From Simmondsia chinensis (lineage: Eukaryota; Streptophyta; Magnoliopsida; Caryophyllales; Simmondsiaceae): a stretch of 64,000 nt of DNA. Positions 55,545 to 64,000 of the stretch are shown in pieces. The stretch lies in assembly GCA_018398585.1 (NCBI GenBank), contig JAGTTD010000008.1, forward strand, positions 27,147,208-27,211,207, in the 5' to 3' direction. Each line of letters starts with the position of its first letter. Position 1 is the stretch's first letter. Under the pieces are notes generated by a model that worked only from the letters and a program-made list of their open reading frames with translations, searched no databases and was not told the DNA's origin. The translations under genes and the position numbers were made by a program.

Positions 55545-57537
55545 ATAAAATATAAAGTTAGTTGGTAGCAGGGGGGAATTTTCTTAAGAAGGGATTAAGG
55601 TGGAATGTAAGCAACAAGAGTAGAATTAATGTGTGGGAGGATGAGTAGATCCTGGGTTTTGGGTTTGCTTCGGTTCGACCTTTTAGGAGAGACTCACCTC
55701 CAATGGGGGTCTCTCGGCTTATTAATCCTCTGACTAGAGGTAGGAATGTTAGCATTCTTAAAAAATTCTTGCCTAAAGAAATTTCGAAGGATTAGAGATA
55801 TCGAGTCTTGGAACCTAGAGTTAAGGATAAATTGATCTGGTAGTGGGATTATAAAGGTGTGTGTGTATAGAGTCAAGCAGGGGTATGCATTTTGGAGCCT
55901 TATGTGGTCTTGCTTTGATATGGATAATTGAGCTTCATCCTCCTCAACCCTTGACCGAAGCTCATTATTGAGGTTTTGGAGGGTTAATGTCCATCCTCGG
56001 GTCCATTTTTCCTTTGGAGACTCTTGTTCGATGCTTTACCATCTTATGCGAACCAGGTTAAAAATGGTGTCCTTGTGTCGAGTGTTTGTCCTTGATGTGG
56101 GTGTACCTTGGATTCTGAGGACCATATTATTTTCATATGCCCATTGGCAAGGGCCATATGGTTAGCTTCCAATATTGGGTGTATCCTAGTTTTGGAAAGC
56201 TTCCCGGGTTTGCCTAAGTGGTGGGAGTTTGTGTCTTCTTCCCTTGGGTGTGAGCCCTTGGTTTTGGCTAGATTTGCTTTCCTTCGCAGGTGGTTATGGA
56301 AGTCTCAATGCAAGTTGGTTATGCAAGAAGTTTGTGATGATTTGATGTGGGTAATTAGCGTTGCGCGTTAGGAAATGTGGGAATTTTTGAACCTCGGGCC
56401 TGCCTTTCAACCTTCTGTTGCTAATTATAGTCATGATGTTAGATGGGAAAAACCACCGGTTGGGATAGTCAAAATTAATGTTGATGTAGCGTGGTTGGAC
56501 CGATCTTCCTATGTAGGGTTGGCACTGGTGGCTTGTGATAATGAGGGCAGAATGATAGATGGTTGGTGTGATTCTAATTTGGTTAGGTTCGCTATCATCG
56601 CTAACAAACCATGCTTGGAGGTGTGCTTCTCATTTTGTTGTCTCAAGAGGGTTCAGTTATATTATTATTGAGTCTGATTGTCTAAGATTTATTCAAACTC
56701 TTTCAGATGAGAATGATCGGCTGCTATTGGAGATAGACTTTTTTCTTTTTTTGGTAGGCCATTGGAGATAGATGCTATAGTCTCTGATATTAATTCGTTT
56801 AGATGTTAATTTCTTTTCTTTTCTTTTTTGTTGGACCCCTAGATCAACGAATAGGATGGCACATGAGATTGTTGCAGCTCATAGGTTGGGTTCTTGTACT
56901 CATGATTAGGTGTGTAAACGAACCGAACATTCAATGAACTATTCGTGCTCGAAATCGATTAGGGCTCATTCGTTTTCATTATGACGCTTATCGAGCTCAG
57001 TTCGAGTAGGTTCAATAAACTTAATGAGCCAAGTTCTAACAAGGGGTGCTCGACTTAACATTCACGAGCAGTTTGATAAGAGCTATATAAGAGCTCGTTA
57101 AGGGCTCGTTAACAGTTGGTATTGTTTCAAAAATGGTTTGATAATGACTTGATAGTAACTTGAAAAGCTCAACTCGGTAGCGAGCTCGACTTAATAGCAA
57201 GATTTGCTTGGTTTTAAGCTCGATTAGGCTCGATAATGAGCCTGACTCGGCATGATAAGCCTAACGAGCCGAGTATCAAACACACTAAAATCTCATTGAA
57301 TTGAGCTCAAACAAGGTTTTCAAATGCTCAATAAGAGCTCGGCTCGAACTCAAATTCGATAAGCCTTAGAGCTTGAGTTTGAATAAGGGGGTGCTCCACT
57401 CGACTTAATTCATTTGCACTCCTACTCATGATTTGATTTCTTCACCTTCTCTTACTGTAAGGAATTCTAGTCTTTTTTATTTTAATGAATAGTACTGCTT
57501 TGGTGCTTTTTGTCAAAAAAAAAAAAAAAAAAAAAAG
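55545..57537 (+). mobile_element. 5'-truncated L1-type LINE with poly-A tail
   Basis: Plus-strand order: the INVWED block near 55,625-55,650, a zf-RVT module at about 56,050-56,170 (shifted frames; LDSEDHIIFICPLARAIWLAS at 56,106-56,168), then RNase H-like sequence at 56,375-56,860 (KPPVGIVKINVDVAW, ESDCLRFIQTLSDENDR, TPRSTNRMAHEIVAAHRLGS). After a nested MITE the frame ends near 57,490, followed by TTTTTGTC and a 24-base A run (57,514-57,537). The left junction is approximate. It ends about 460 bp before the SMXL start codon. Confidence 0.8.
56907..57424. mobile_element. hAT-type MITE (518 bp) with perfect 8-bp duplication
   Basis: Terminal inverted repeats are TAGGTGTGTAAACGAA and TAGGAGTGCAAATGAA. 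Perfect 8-bp direct repeats CTCATGAT flank it at 56,899-56,906 and 57,425-57,432. The LINE reading frame continues on both sides (LGSCTHD, then LISSPSLTVRN), so the MITE inserted after the LINE. The interior is rich in GAGCTCG/CGAGCTC words, typical of hAT subterminal motifs. It has no coding capacity. Confidence 0.9.
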
Positions 57538-57768
57538 ACAAATGGTGGGAGAGATCCTTGGCCATTATTTTCCACTTGGGGGTACTGTACCTAGTGTTAG
57601 TGTGGCATTGACTCTCTCTACTTTACCCCATCGAGCTCCCAAATGGACACCTCTTTCTCTCTCTCTCATCAATTCACATTCAAAAGCAGTGTGATAGCAA
57701 CCTCCCCCTGTGCGTTTCATTTTAGTAAATACAACAAGAAGAATCCTTTCCCACAATCAAACCCCCTT
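57538..57768 (+). promoter_or_regulatory. proximal promoter region of the SMXL gene
   Basis: Only about 230 bp of unique sequence lies between the LINE poly-A and the TATA box. It contains CT-rich stretches (57,650-57,668). Any distal regulatory sequence must lie within or beyond the LINE. Confidence 0.45.
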
Positions 57769-57775
57769 TATAAAT
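57769..57775 (+). promoter_or_regulatory. probable TATA box of the SMXL gene
   Basis: TATAAAT within CCCCCTTTATAAATCG, 220 bp before the start codon. Transcription would start near 57,800, giving a 5' UTR of about 190 bp that is C-rich and then T-rich. Confidence 0.6.
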
Positions 57776-57994
57776 CGAATCTATGCCCACCATGTGTTTG
57801 CTAAAATGCCTCACTCAAGTCCCACCACCTCCCCCCACTATCTACACTCCCTCCCACCTCCATTTCCCCCTCATTATATCCTCAAAATTCCACCCATTTT
57901 TGCCTTGTAGATTTCATTTTTATCACCAAAATATTAGCTTCTTTCTGGGTTTTTTTTAAAATTTTTTTTTGTTGATCTTTTTGATGCGTTTAGT

Positions 57995-59196
57995 ATGCCT
58001 ACGCCGGTGACAACCACCAAGCAATGCCTGACTCCTGAGGCAGCTCGAGCGTTGGACGAGGCGGTTGCTGTTGCGCGCCGGAGGCGCCACTCTCAAACGA
58101 CGTCGCTTCATGCTGTGTCAGCTTTCCTTGCTCTTCCCAATTCTCCTCTAAGGGAAGCATGTGTACGTGCACGGAACGCAGCGTTTTACCCCCGTGTTCA
58201 GCTCAAAGCGCTGGACTTTTGCTTGTCTGTTTCGTTAGACCGCTTGCCCACTTCGCAGCACGAGGTGGGTATAAGTGAGCCCCCAGTTTCGAATTCTCTT
58301 ATGGCTGCTATCAAACGGTCACAGGCCAATCAGAGAAGGCAGCCTGATAGCTATAGTATTATGAAACAGCAGCAGCAGGGTCAAGAACAAGGGATTGCTG
58401 GTATTAGAGTTGAGTTGCAGCATCTGATAGTGTCAATTCTTGATGATCCTATAGTTAGCCGTGTGTTTAATGAAGCTGGGTTTAGTAGTTTTGAGATCAA
58501 ATTGGCTATTGTAAGGCCATTGCAGAGTTTCTTTAGGTGCCCAAGACTTAGAGGGCCACAGAGCTTTGCACTGGGTAATGTAAATGGGTACCCGGGCTCG
58601 GGTAATCGCCCGTTTCGGTTCCCGTTTCCAGGGTTTTTTGGGAATGTGAATGGGGATGGGAATCATAGTAGGATTGGGGAGGTTATGGTGAGGAAACAAG
58701 GAAGGAATCCGTTGCTTGTGGGCATTTGCGCCTACAATGCGCTTCGGGGTTTTTTGGAGGTTTTGGAGAAGAAGAGGGAGAATGTCTTGCCATTAGAGGT
58801 AAGTGGAGTAAATGTGGTTAGTATGGAGAAGGATATCTTGAAGTTTGTGAATGAGAATCAGGGCGAAGATGCGATAAATTTGAGGTTCAGGGAGGTGGGT
58901 ATGATGGTAGAGCATTGCTTAGGGCCTGGGTTGGTGGTTAGTTTTGGTGAGTTGAAGGCTATTTTTGGTGGGGAAGATGGATTGTTAGGGGATGCGGTGA
59001 ATACTGTGGTTAAGAAGTTGAGTAACTTGTTAGAGGTTCATGGTGGCCGGGTATGGCTAATTGGCTCTGCCACTACTTATGAGATGTACTTGAAGTTTCT
59101 GAATAGGTTTCCATCAATTGAGAAGGATTGGGATTTGCAACTTCTACCTATAACGTCGCTTGAGAATCATATGGGAGAATCTTATCTCAAATCCAG
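57995..59196 (+). CDS. SMXL6/7/8: SMAX1-LIKE 6/7/8 (D53-type) protein, exon 1
   Basis: This exon encodes the N-terminal 400 residues of a class of nuclear repressors that are degraded after strigolactone perception by D14 and the MAX2 F-box protein. It starts MPTPVTTTKQCLTPEAARAL. Two Clp-N repeats span about residues 10-85 and 97-175; EPPVSNSLMAAIKRSQA (95-111) is a strong family block, and ILDDPIVSRVFNEAGF follows at 148-163. A degenerate first AAA+ region begins at about 225, with RKQGRNPLLVG (233-243) in the position of a Walker A motif. The exon ends after LKS with donor CAG|GTATGT, the same place as intron 1 in Arabidopsis SMXL6-8. Later exons (second AAA+ region, EAR motif) are outside the window. 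The exon is intact with no stop. Confidence 0.93.
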
Positions 59197-59994
59197 GTAT
59201 GTCATTTGTTGCAAAGTTGGTTGTGGATGTTAGTTTGTGTGAATATGTGCTTGGCCATCTTTGTCATTCTGCTGAAGTTTTCATTATATTTTGTTGTGCT
59301 CTTGTTACATAAGTGTTAAGTATGACTAGATTAGAGGAAAAGGTTTCCCAACTTAATTCGTTAAGCTATCTCAAGGATGGGTCATGCTGTGTCACAAGTT
59401 AGATTCGTGTTGGCTTGATTCAACTCAAAGCTTTTCTTGATTCATACAATTATTCTCGAAATTAAATATGTGCAAATTTCAAAGATATTTGCAGGAGCAA
59501 AAGTAAAAAAAAATTTGAAATTGTGGCAGGGTAAGAATGTGTAACTTTAAATGAGTAGAAATCATATTGATTACATGGGCTAGACTCGTCCCATGTCACC
59601 TATATGTAAAAGGACAGGTTGTGTTGGGTCAAAGCCTAACAAAAAAAATCCCCATGCACAATTCCAACTTGGGTTATTTGACTCATTAATCTAACAGGTC
59701 CAATTTGTCTGGTAGTTAATTGGCAGGTCAGTTGTGCGTCAACATGGGCCGGGCTAGTCGTGGGTCAACGTTAGTTATATCTAGTAACAACATTTTTCTC
59801 ATATTGGGTTAAAATCTTGAAAAATTTTCATCCCATATGGGTTAATATTTGCTATTAAACAGGGAAAAAGGAGGATGATTTTTATGTGAGCAACCCATTA
59901 ATCTTCTTTCCCCTTAAACCAAACATGCCTTAATTTACGCCAATGGTATTTTATTGGATTGCCACATCAGTGATCTCACTATGCAATCATTTGG

Positions 59995-60047
59995 ACAACA
60001 ACAACAACAGACCGAGTGCCACAAGGGCTTTTGCATAAGCAGGGTCT

Positions 60048-60092
<45 letters not shown>

Positions 60093-60181
60093 GGGGATGT
60101 ACGCAGCCGTCCCCCTTCCGGGAGCTACCCTTAAGGGAGGCTGTTTTCGAGGACCCCCAACCTGATGAGCTAGTCCGCAGA
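59995..60181 (-). mobile_element. SINE with TTG-type tail in the SMXL intron
   Basis: On the minus strand: CTGCGGACTAGCTCATCAGG, GTTGGGGGTCCTCGAAAACA, GGGAGGCTGCGTACATC-type tail in reverse, ending CTCGGTCTGTTGTTGTTG. Flanks repeat CTATGCAATC-TTGG at 59,979-59,994 and 60,182-60,197 (14 of 16 match). A (GA)n tract followed by a G run (60,053-60,096) has expanded within the tail. The first 20 bases resemble those of the copy at 35,918-36,353 (CTACGGACCAATTTCTCAGG). Confidence 0.75.
60053..60096. repeat. (GA)n plus G-run microsatellite
   Basis: About 15 GA units are followed by about 14 G. They lie inside the SINE tail, where other copies have CCCAGACCC or its complement. Confidence 0.95.
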
Positions 60182-60670
60182 CTATGCAATCTATTGGAGA
60201 CCATATATAATGTCAACAATTTTAAGGACTGAGAGAGTTAAACATACGAGTACATGTTCTTTAAACTGTCAAGTGTTAGGGCGTACTTTAACTATGTTCT
60301 TTCTTCACATACTAGGTATTTGCTTGCAAAAATCATTGAAATCTTAAAATGCCACTTATTTGCATTCGCCTTAAGGCTCTGTTTGATACATAAAATTAGA
60401 ATCAAATTGTGGAATTGCAATTTAGAATAGGAACTAGAATGGAATTGAAATTCCATTATTTGGCTAACCAAAGAATCGGAAGTTGAAATTGTGATTCCAT
60501 CAAAAATCATCTCTGCTTTTGAGTCAATTGAATTAGATCATTCCAAACTTTGGGTCAATTACGGTTTTGGTCAGATCGGATTATTTCGGATTTGAGTCAT
60601 TTCAAGTTACAGGATAACTCAAGTTGGGTTGACTCATATCTTGATCAAGTTCGTATCGGTTTTCGGGTTA

Positions 60671-61318
60671 ACTAAATGGGTCTTCATTCTAGGATTCGAG
60701 GTAGCACTGGTGGAGGTTGAGTTGGGTGGGGTGATTTCAGGATCAAGCCATCTTGGTTTCATGTAAATTGGGTCGTGCTAGTTTCATTTCGTGGTTACTT
60801 AAGCCGGGTAAAATTTAGGTCAATATGATTGTGTTATGTAATGTTTAGTTTTAGTGATCTCTAGGTTTTGGGGTCAATTAGGTTGCGTTATCTCGGCCTT
60901 TGGATTAGCTCGATTGAGTCCCATTCAAGTCAAAACCAAGTCAGGTAGAGTTATTTCAGGTTTTAAGTCATCTCGAATTTTGGGTCTATTGAATTTTGGG
61001 TTAACTAAATGGGTGTTCATTCTAGGACTTGAGGTAGCCCTGGTGGAGGTTGAGTTGGGTAGGGTGATTTAGGGATCGAGCCATCTTGGTTTTAGGTAAA
61101 TTGGGTTGCGTCAGTTTCAGTTCGTGGTTACTTAAGCTAGATAAAATTTGGGTTGATATGGTTGTGTCATGTAATGTTTAGTTTTAGTGATCTCTAGGTT
61201 TGGGGTCAACTAGGTTGCATTATCTTGGCTTTTGGATTAGCTCGACTGGGTCCCATGCAAGTCAAAACCAAGTCAGGTAGAGTTATTTTAGGTTTTAAGT
61301 CATCTCGAATTTTGGGTA
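60671..61318 (+). repeat. 332-bp tandem duplication
   Basis: The unit beginning ACTAAATGGGTSTTCATTCTAGG (60,671) recurs at 61,003 with few differences, running through GGTGGAGGTTGAGTTGGG and TAATGTTTAGTTTTAGTGATC. The second copy is cut short at 61,318 by the RTE insertion. Confidence 0.85.
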
Positions 61319-62958
61319 GGAAGATGCCTGATGGTAGGAGGAAGAGCACTCTAATACCGATATATAAGAACAAAGGCGATATTCAGAATTGTGCCAACTA
61401 CAAGGGGATCAAAATCATGAGCCATACTATGAATTTATGGAGCGGGTCATAGAAAGAAGGCTATGGCAACAAACAAGTGTCTCAGAGAATCAATTTGGAT
61501 TCATGCCGAGCAGATTTACAATGGAAGCTATCCATCTCCTCAAGCCTACTATCGAATATTACAGAGATAAAAAAAAATGATCTACACATGGTTTTCATTG
61601 ATTTAGAGAAGGTGTATGATAGAGTGCCAAAAGAGGTGCTATGAAGGGTTTTGGAGAAGAAGGGCATCCCTATAGCATATATCCAAGTCATTGAAAACAT
61701 GCGTGGAAGTCGCATCAACCAACGTGCGTACAATAGAAGGTGAGACTGATCCTTTCCCGACCACCGTTGGGTTGCATCAAGGTTCAACTTTGAGGCCTTT
61801 CTTAGTTAATTTGGTTATGGACGAGCTCATTAGACACATTCAAGAGGAGGTGCCTTGGTGCATGCTTATTGCAGATAATATCGTTTTGGTGAGTGAGTCA
61901 AGATGAGGAGCGAATGAGAAGCTGGAACGTTGGAGAAGTGCCTTGGAATTGAAAGGCTTAAAGCTCAGTAGATCAAAAACCGAGCATATGGAACTTAAAT
62001 TCTGTACCACAACTGGCCCAATTGGAGAGGGCGTGAAGATTGGATTAGAATGCATATCCAAAAAAGAATGCTTAAGATATTTGGGCTCAATGGTGCAGCA
62101 AGACAACGGAGTTAATGAGGATGTCAACAATTGGGTTAAAGTGGGATTGCATAATTGGAAGATGGCTTCAGTGATATTATGCGATGGAAAGTTCCCTCTT
62201 AAGTTGAAGGGAAAATACTATAAGGCGCTAGTGAGACCGACCATGTACTATAGTGCTGAATGTTAGCCAGTTAAACGGTATAACATATAGAAGTTGAAGG
62301 TGGCAAAGATGAGGATCTTGCAGTGGATGTCTTGACATACTAGGAAGGGCCGGATCAGAAATGACGTTATAAGAAGTAAATTAGACGTGGCCCCAATTAA
62401 GAACAAGTTGAGGGAGCACGCCTGCAGTGGTTTGGATATGTTAGAAGGAGGCCGATTACTGCCCTCTTTAAGAAGTATGAGCAACTACGTATTACGCACT
62501 GGAGGAGAGGTAGAGGTAAGCCAAAGAAAAGTTGGAGGGAGTTGATTAGATATGCCCTTACCCACCTAAACTTTAATGACGAGATGACCTTAGATCGAGC
62601 TAAGTGGTGGTCAAAAATACATGTAGCCGACATAGATATTAGGGGAGGGTAGCACATTGTTGCCAAGCCACAGTGCATCTAGGTTTTCGTGTGCTCAATT
62701 GTTGCTGCGATCATTTTGTGGGCGTTTGCATGCGGGCATGTTTGCTTCATTTGACACGATCTGACTTGACTTAACTTGATTTGACTTTGACTTAACCTGA
62801 CTTTATAAATGTTGAATTGTTTTGCTTTCTAGGGTCAGGGGCCCTTCAAATAGAGCCTCCCTTCAGGGTAGCATCCTGTAGGGGTCAGGCTACGTACATT
62901 TCACCCCCTTCAGACCCTGCCTCGACGGGAGTCTCTTAGGTACTGGGTGATTGTTTGG
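61319..62958 (+). mobile_element. 5'-truncated RTE-type LINE with SINE-like 3' tail
   Basis: The RT reads MPDGRRKSTLIPIYKNKGDI, YKGIKIMSHTMNLW, MVFIDLEKVYDRVPKEVL, then, after stops, LKLSRSKTEHMELKF and LGSMVQQDNGVNEDV. C-terminal blocks near 62,200-62,640 are KALVRPTMYYSAEC, MRILQWMS, RIRNDVI and ADIDIRGG-stop. This is the RTE family layout. After the stop a 300-base 3' UTR contains TGACTT repeats (62,760-62,810) and then the block shared with the SINEs (62,840-62,958). TTTGGGTA flanks the whole at 61,311-61,318 and 62,959-62,966. Confidence 0.85.
62835..62958 (+). repeat. RTE 3' tail shared with the SINEs
   Basis: This segment reads CCCTTCAAATAGAGCCTCCC, TTCAGGGTAGCATCCTGTAG, GGGGTCAGGCTACGTACATT, CACCCCCTTCAGACCCTGCC, GACGGGAGTCTC, GGTACTGGGTGATTGTTTGG. 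It is recognisably the same as the 3' halves of the SINEs at 35,918, 39,161, 49,471, 51,129 and 59,995. Here it is the end of the LINE itself, inside the LINE's target duplication. Confidence 0.85.
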
Positions 62959-63655
62959 TTTGGGTATTTCCAAGTTTGAGTTATTTTGGATTGACTAAGA
63001 TCAACTCGGGTTCGAGTCATTCAAGTAGGTTCATTTTAAGATTTGGATCAAATTTGGTTGAGTCGGGTGTTTTAGTTTCAAATCATTTTGGGTTTTGAGT
63101 TTATTGAGTTGGATCATTTTGAGTAGTGGAATTGTAATTTAATTTTAGCAGGTGAACCAAAAAATGGAATTACAATTCTAAAACCCAGGCTCCAAACATG
63201 ATTTAAATAAAATTTATCATTCTTGCATTTTCCATTAAATTTAATCAACTTTGCTTCCCTTGTTTGTTTAGTGTCGGATTATGCGAGACAATATATTATA
63301 GATGCTCTGTTTCATAGATTCTTTATTTAATTCCCCTTTCGTGATAGCTTAAAAGATTGATGTTGTTGAGTATGGAGCTTGGGATTCACTTCGGCCCAAC
63401 ATTACCCTTCTTTAGCAGCTAGGCTTTTGCTCCTGTGTGTGAAATATACTTGTAACCTTCATTTTTCAGATCTAATAAAATTTTCTACCTTTGACCTGTG
63501 GTTTTTCTCTTATTTGAGGGTTTTTCATGTAAATCTCTGTGTCTTCATTTCTCTCTCTCTCTTTCTCTTCTGTTCTCATTTCAAATTCAAATTTTGTTTC
63601 TAAATCGAATCTATTTCTTAAGATATTTTGCCTAACAGATACTACGATATTAAGC

Positions 63656-63768
63656 TCGGAAACAACATCCCTTCAGAGTAGCACCGTGTAGGGGTAAACC
63701 TGCATATATTTTACCCCTCCCAGACCTTGCCTTGGTGGGAGCCTTTCACGCATTGGTTTTTTTGTTGT
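63656..63768 (+). mobile_element. 5'-truncated SINE or RTE tail in the SMXL intron
   Basis: Only the tail block is present: CGGAAACAACATCCCTTCAG, GGGGTAAACCTGCATATATT, ACCCCTCCCAGACCTTGCC, GGGAGCC, ending TTTTTTTGTTGT. Flanks repeat ATACTACGATATTAAGC (63,639-63,655) as ATACTACAATATTAAGC (63,769-63,785), 16 of 17 identical. Without a head it could be a truncated SINE or a severely truncated RTE. Confidence 0.8.
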
Positions 63769-64000
63769 ATACTACAATATTAAGCGCTCCGGTATTTATC
63801 TTTTATTGATCAGTAAGCCAATGAACATGCATAAAGAACTCCAGATTTGTGAATTGATCTGTTATATCAAAAAATGAATCCTCATGAAAGTGATTGAACG
63901 TTGTCAGACTAGCATATTTCATACCAGTTCTAGCAACTTTTAATGTACAAAGTCCATCTGTATGCCTTGGCCTGGATATTGATTGATTGACATATTTTTA

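Larger units (their letters stand above)
60374..63203. mobile_element. Tourist-like MITE-type element in the SMXL intron, split by an RTE LINE
   Basis: The left end AGGCTCTGTTTGATACATAA and inverted right end AATCATGTTTGGAGCCTGGG are flanked by TTA (60,371-60,373) and TAA-containing sequence (63,204 onward). Both sides carry GGAATTG/CAATTCC words. It matches the make-up of 47,885-48,870. Without the RTE insert (61,319-62,958) it is about 1.2 kb. The interior has the GGGTCAA/GAGTCAT-type phrases and a 332-bp tandem duplication. The right terminus is worn. Confidence 0.55.
59197..64000 (+). other. SMXL intron 1 (partial, at least 4.8 kb), filled with transposons
   Basis: The intron starts GTATGT at 59,197. 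No sequence resembling the next SMXL exon (a glycine- and phenylalanine-rich block after the LKS residues) was found up to 64,000, so the intron continues past the window. It contains a SINE, a MITE-like element, an RTE LINE and one more SINE or RTE tail. The stretches 59,197-59,978, 60,198-60,370, 63,204-63,638 and 63,786-64,000 show nothing recognisable apart from a CT-rich run near 63,550. Confidence 0.75.

Noticed and set aside
57485..57756. Short frames overlapping the LINE poly-A and SMXL promoter
   Set aside because: The Lys run is the LINE poly-A tail; no recognisable protein.
59935..60232. Overlapping 92-94 codon frames in the SMXL intron
   Set aside because: They are generated by the (GA)n and G runs inside a SINE.
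61943..62266. A 107-codon protein gene
   Set aside because: It is a piece of the RTE reverse transcriptase, with stops before and after it.
63786..64000. Second exon of the SMXL gene at the window edge
   Set aside because: No frame resembling the SMXL sequence that follows exon 1 was found; exon 2 must lie beyond 64,000.

Overview
The window is plant nuclear DNA, most likely from a flowering plant with a large, transposon-rich genome. It contains one recognisable host gene, at the right edge: the first exon of a SMAX1-LIKE 6/7/8 (D53-type) strigolactone-signalling repressor, plus strand from 57,995. Almost everything to its left can be read as retrotransposons and DNA transposons, many inserted into one another and nearly all carrying stop codons or frameshifts. 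The species cannot be fixed from this sequence alone.

Layout. 1-6,060: two minus-strand remnants of a Reina-like Ty3/gypsy chromovirus (a gag-protease fragment, then a nearly complete but broken gag-to-chromodomain element with a 5' LTR piece). 6,290-7,657: an RNase H fragment of a LINE, itself interrupted. 7,667-31,468: a Tat-lineage Ty3/gypsy element (T1, minus strand) with both LTRs, gag, protease, RT, two RNase H domains, integrase, and a plus-strand (antisense) plant-mobile-domain reading frame between integrase and the 3' LTR. Its gag is split by a hAT transposon (about 17,917-27,118), whose transposase is in turn split by an Athila-like element (19,212-25,603) that has lost RT, RNase H and integrase. 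31,474-41,800: AT-rich filler holding a Mutator-like foldback element with a perfect 9-bp target duplication, two SINEs and a LINE fragment. About 41,800-55,250: a second, left-truncated member of the Tat family (T2), carrying a copia-like solo LTR, a hAT-like non-autonomous element with a nested MITE, and two SINEs. 55,545-57,537: a 5'-truncated LINE with a poly-A tail and a 518-bp hAT MITE with a perfect 8-bp duplication, ending about 460 bp before the SMXL start codon. 57,769-64,000: SMXL promoter, exon 1 and the first part of an intron at least 4.8 kb long, filled with a SINE, a MITE-like element and an RTE LINE.

The most interesting set is a group of SINEs that share one 3' tail (GGCTGCGTACATCTACCCC-type, ending in TTG repeats). 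One copy has a nearly full-length 5S rRNA head and a perfect 17-bp target duplication. The same tail forms the 3' end of an RTE-type LINE in the SMXL intron, where an 8-bp duplication encloses ORF and tail together. This suggests that the RTE element is the LINE partner that mobilises these SINEs.

No CRISPR array, bacterial operon, tRNA gene or functional rRNA gene was seen.
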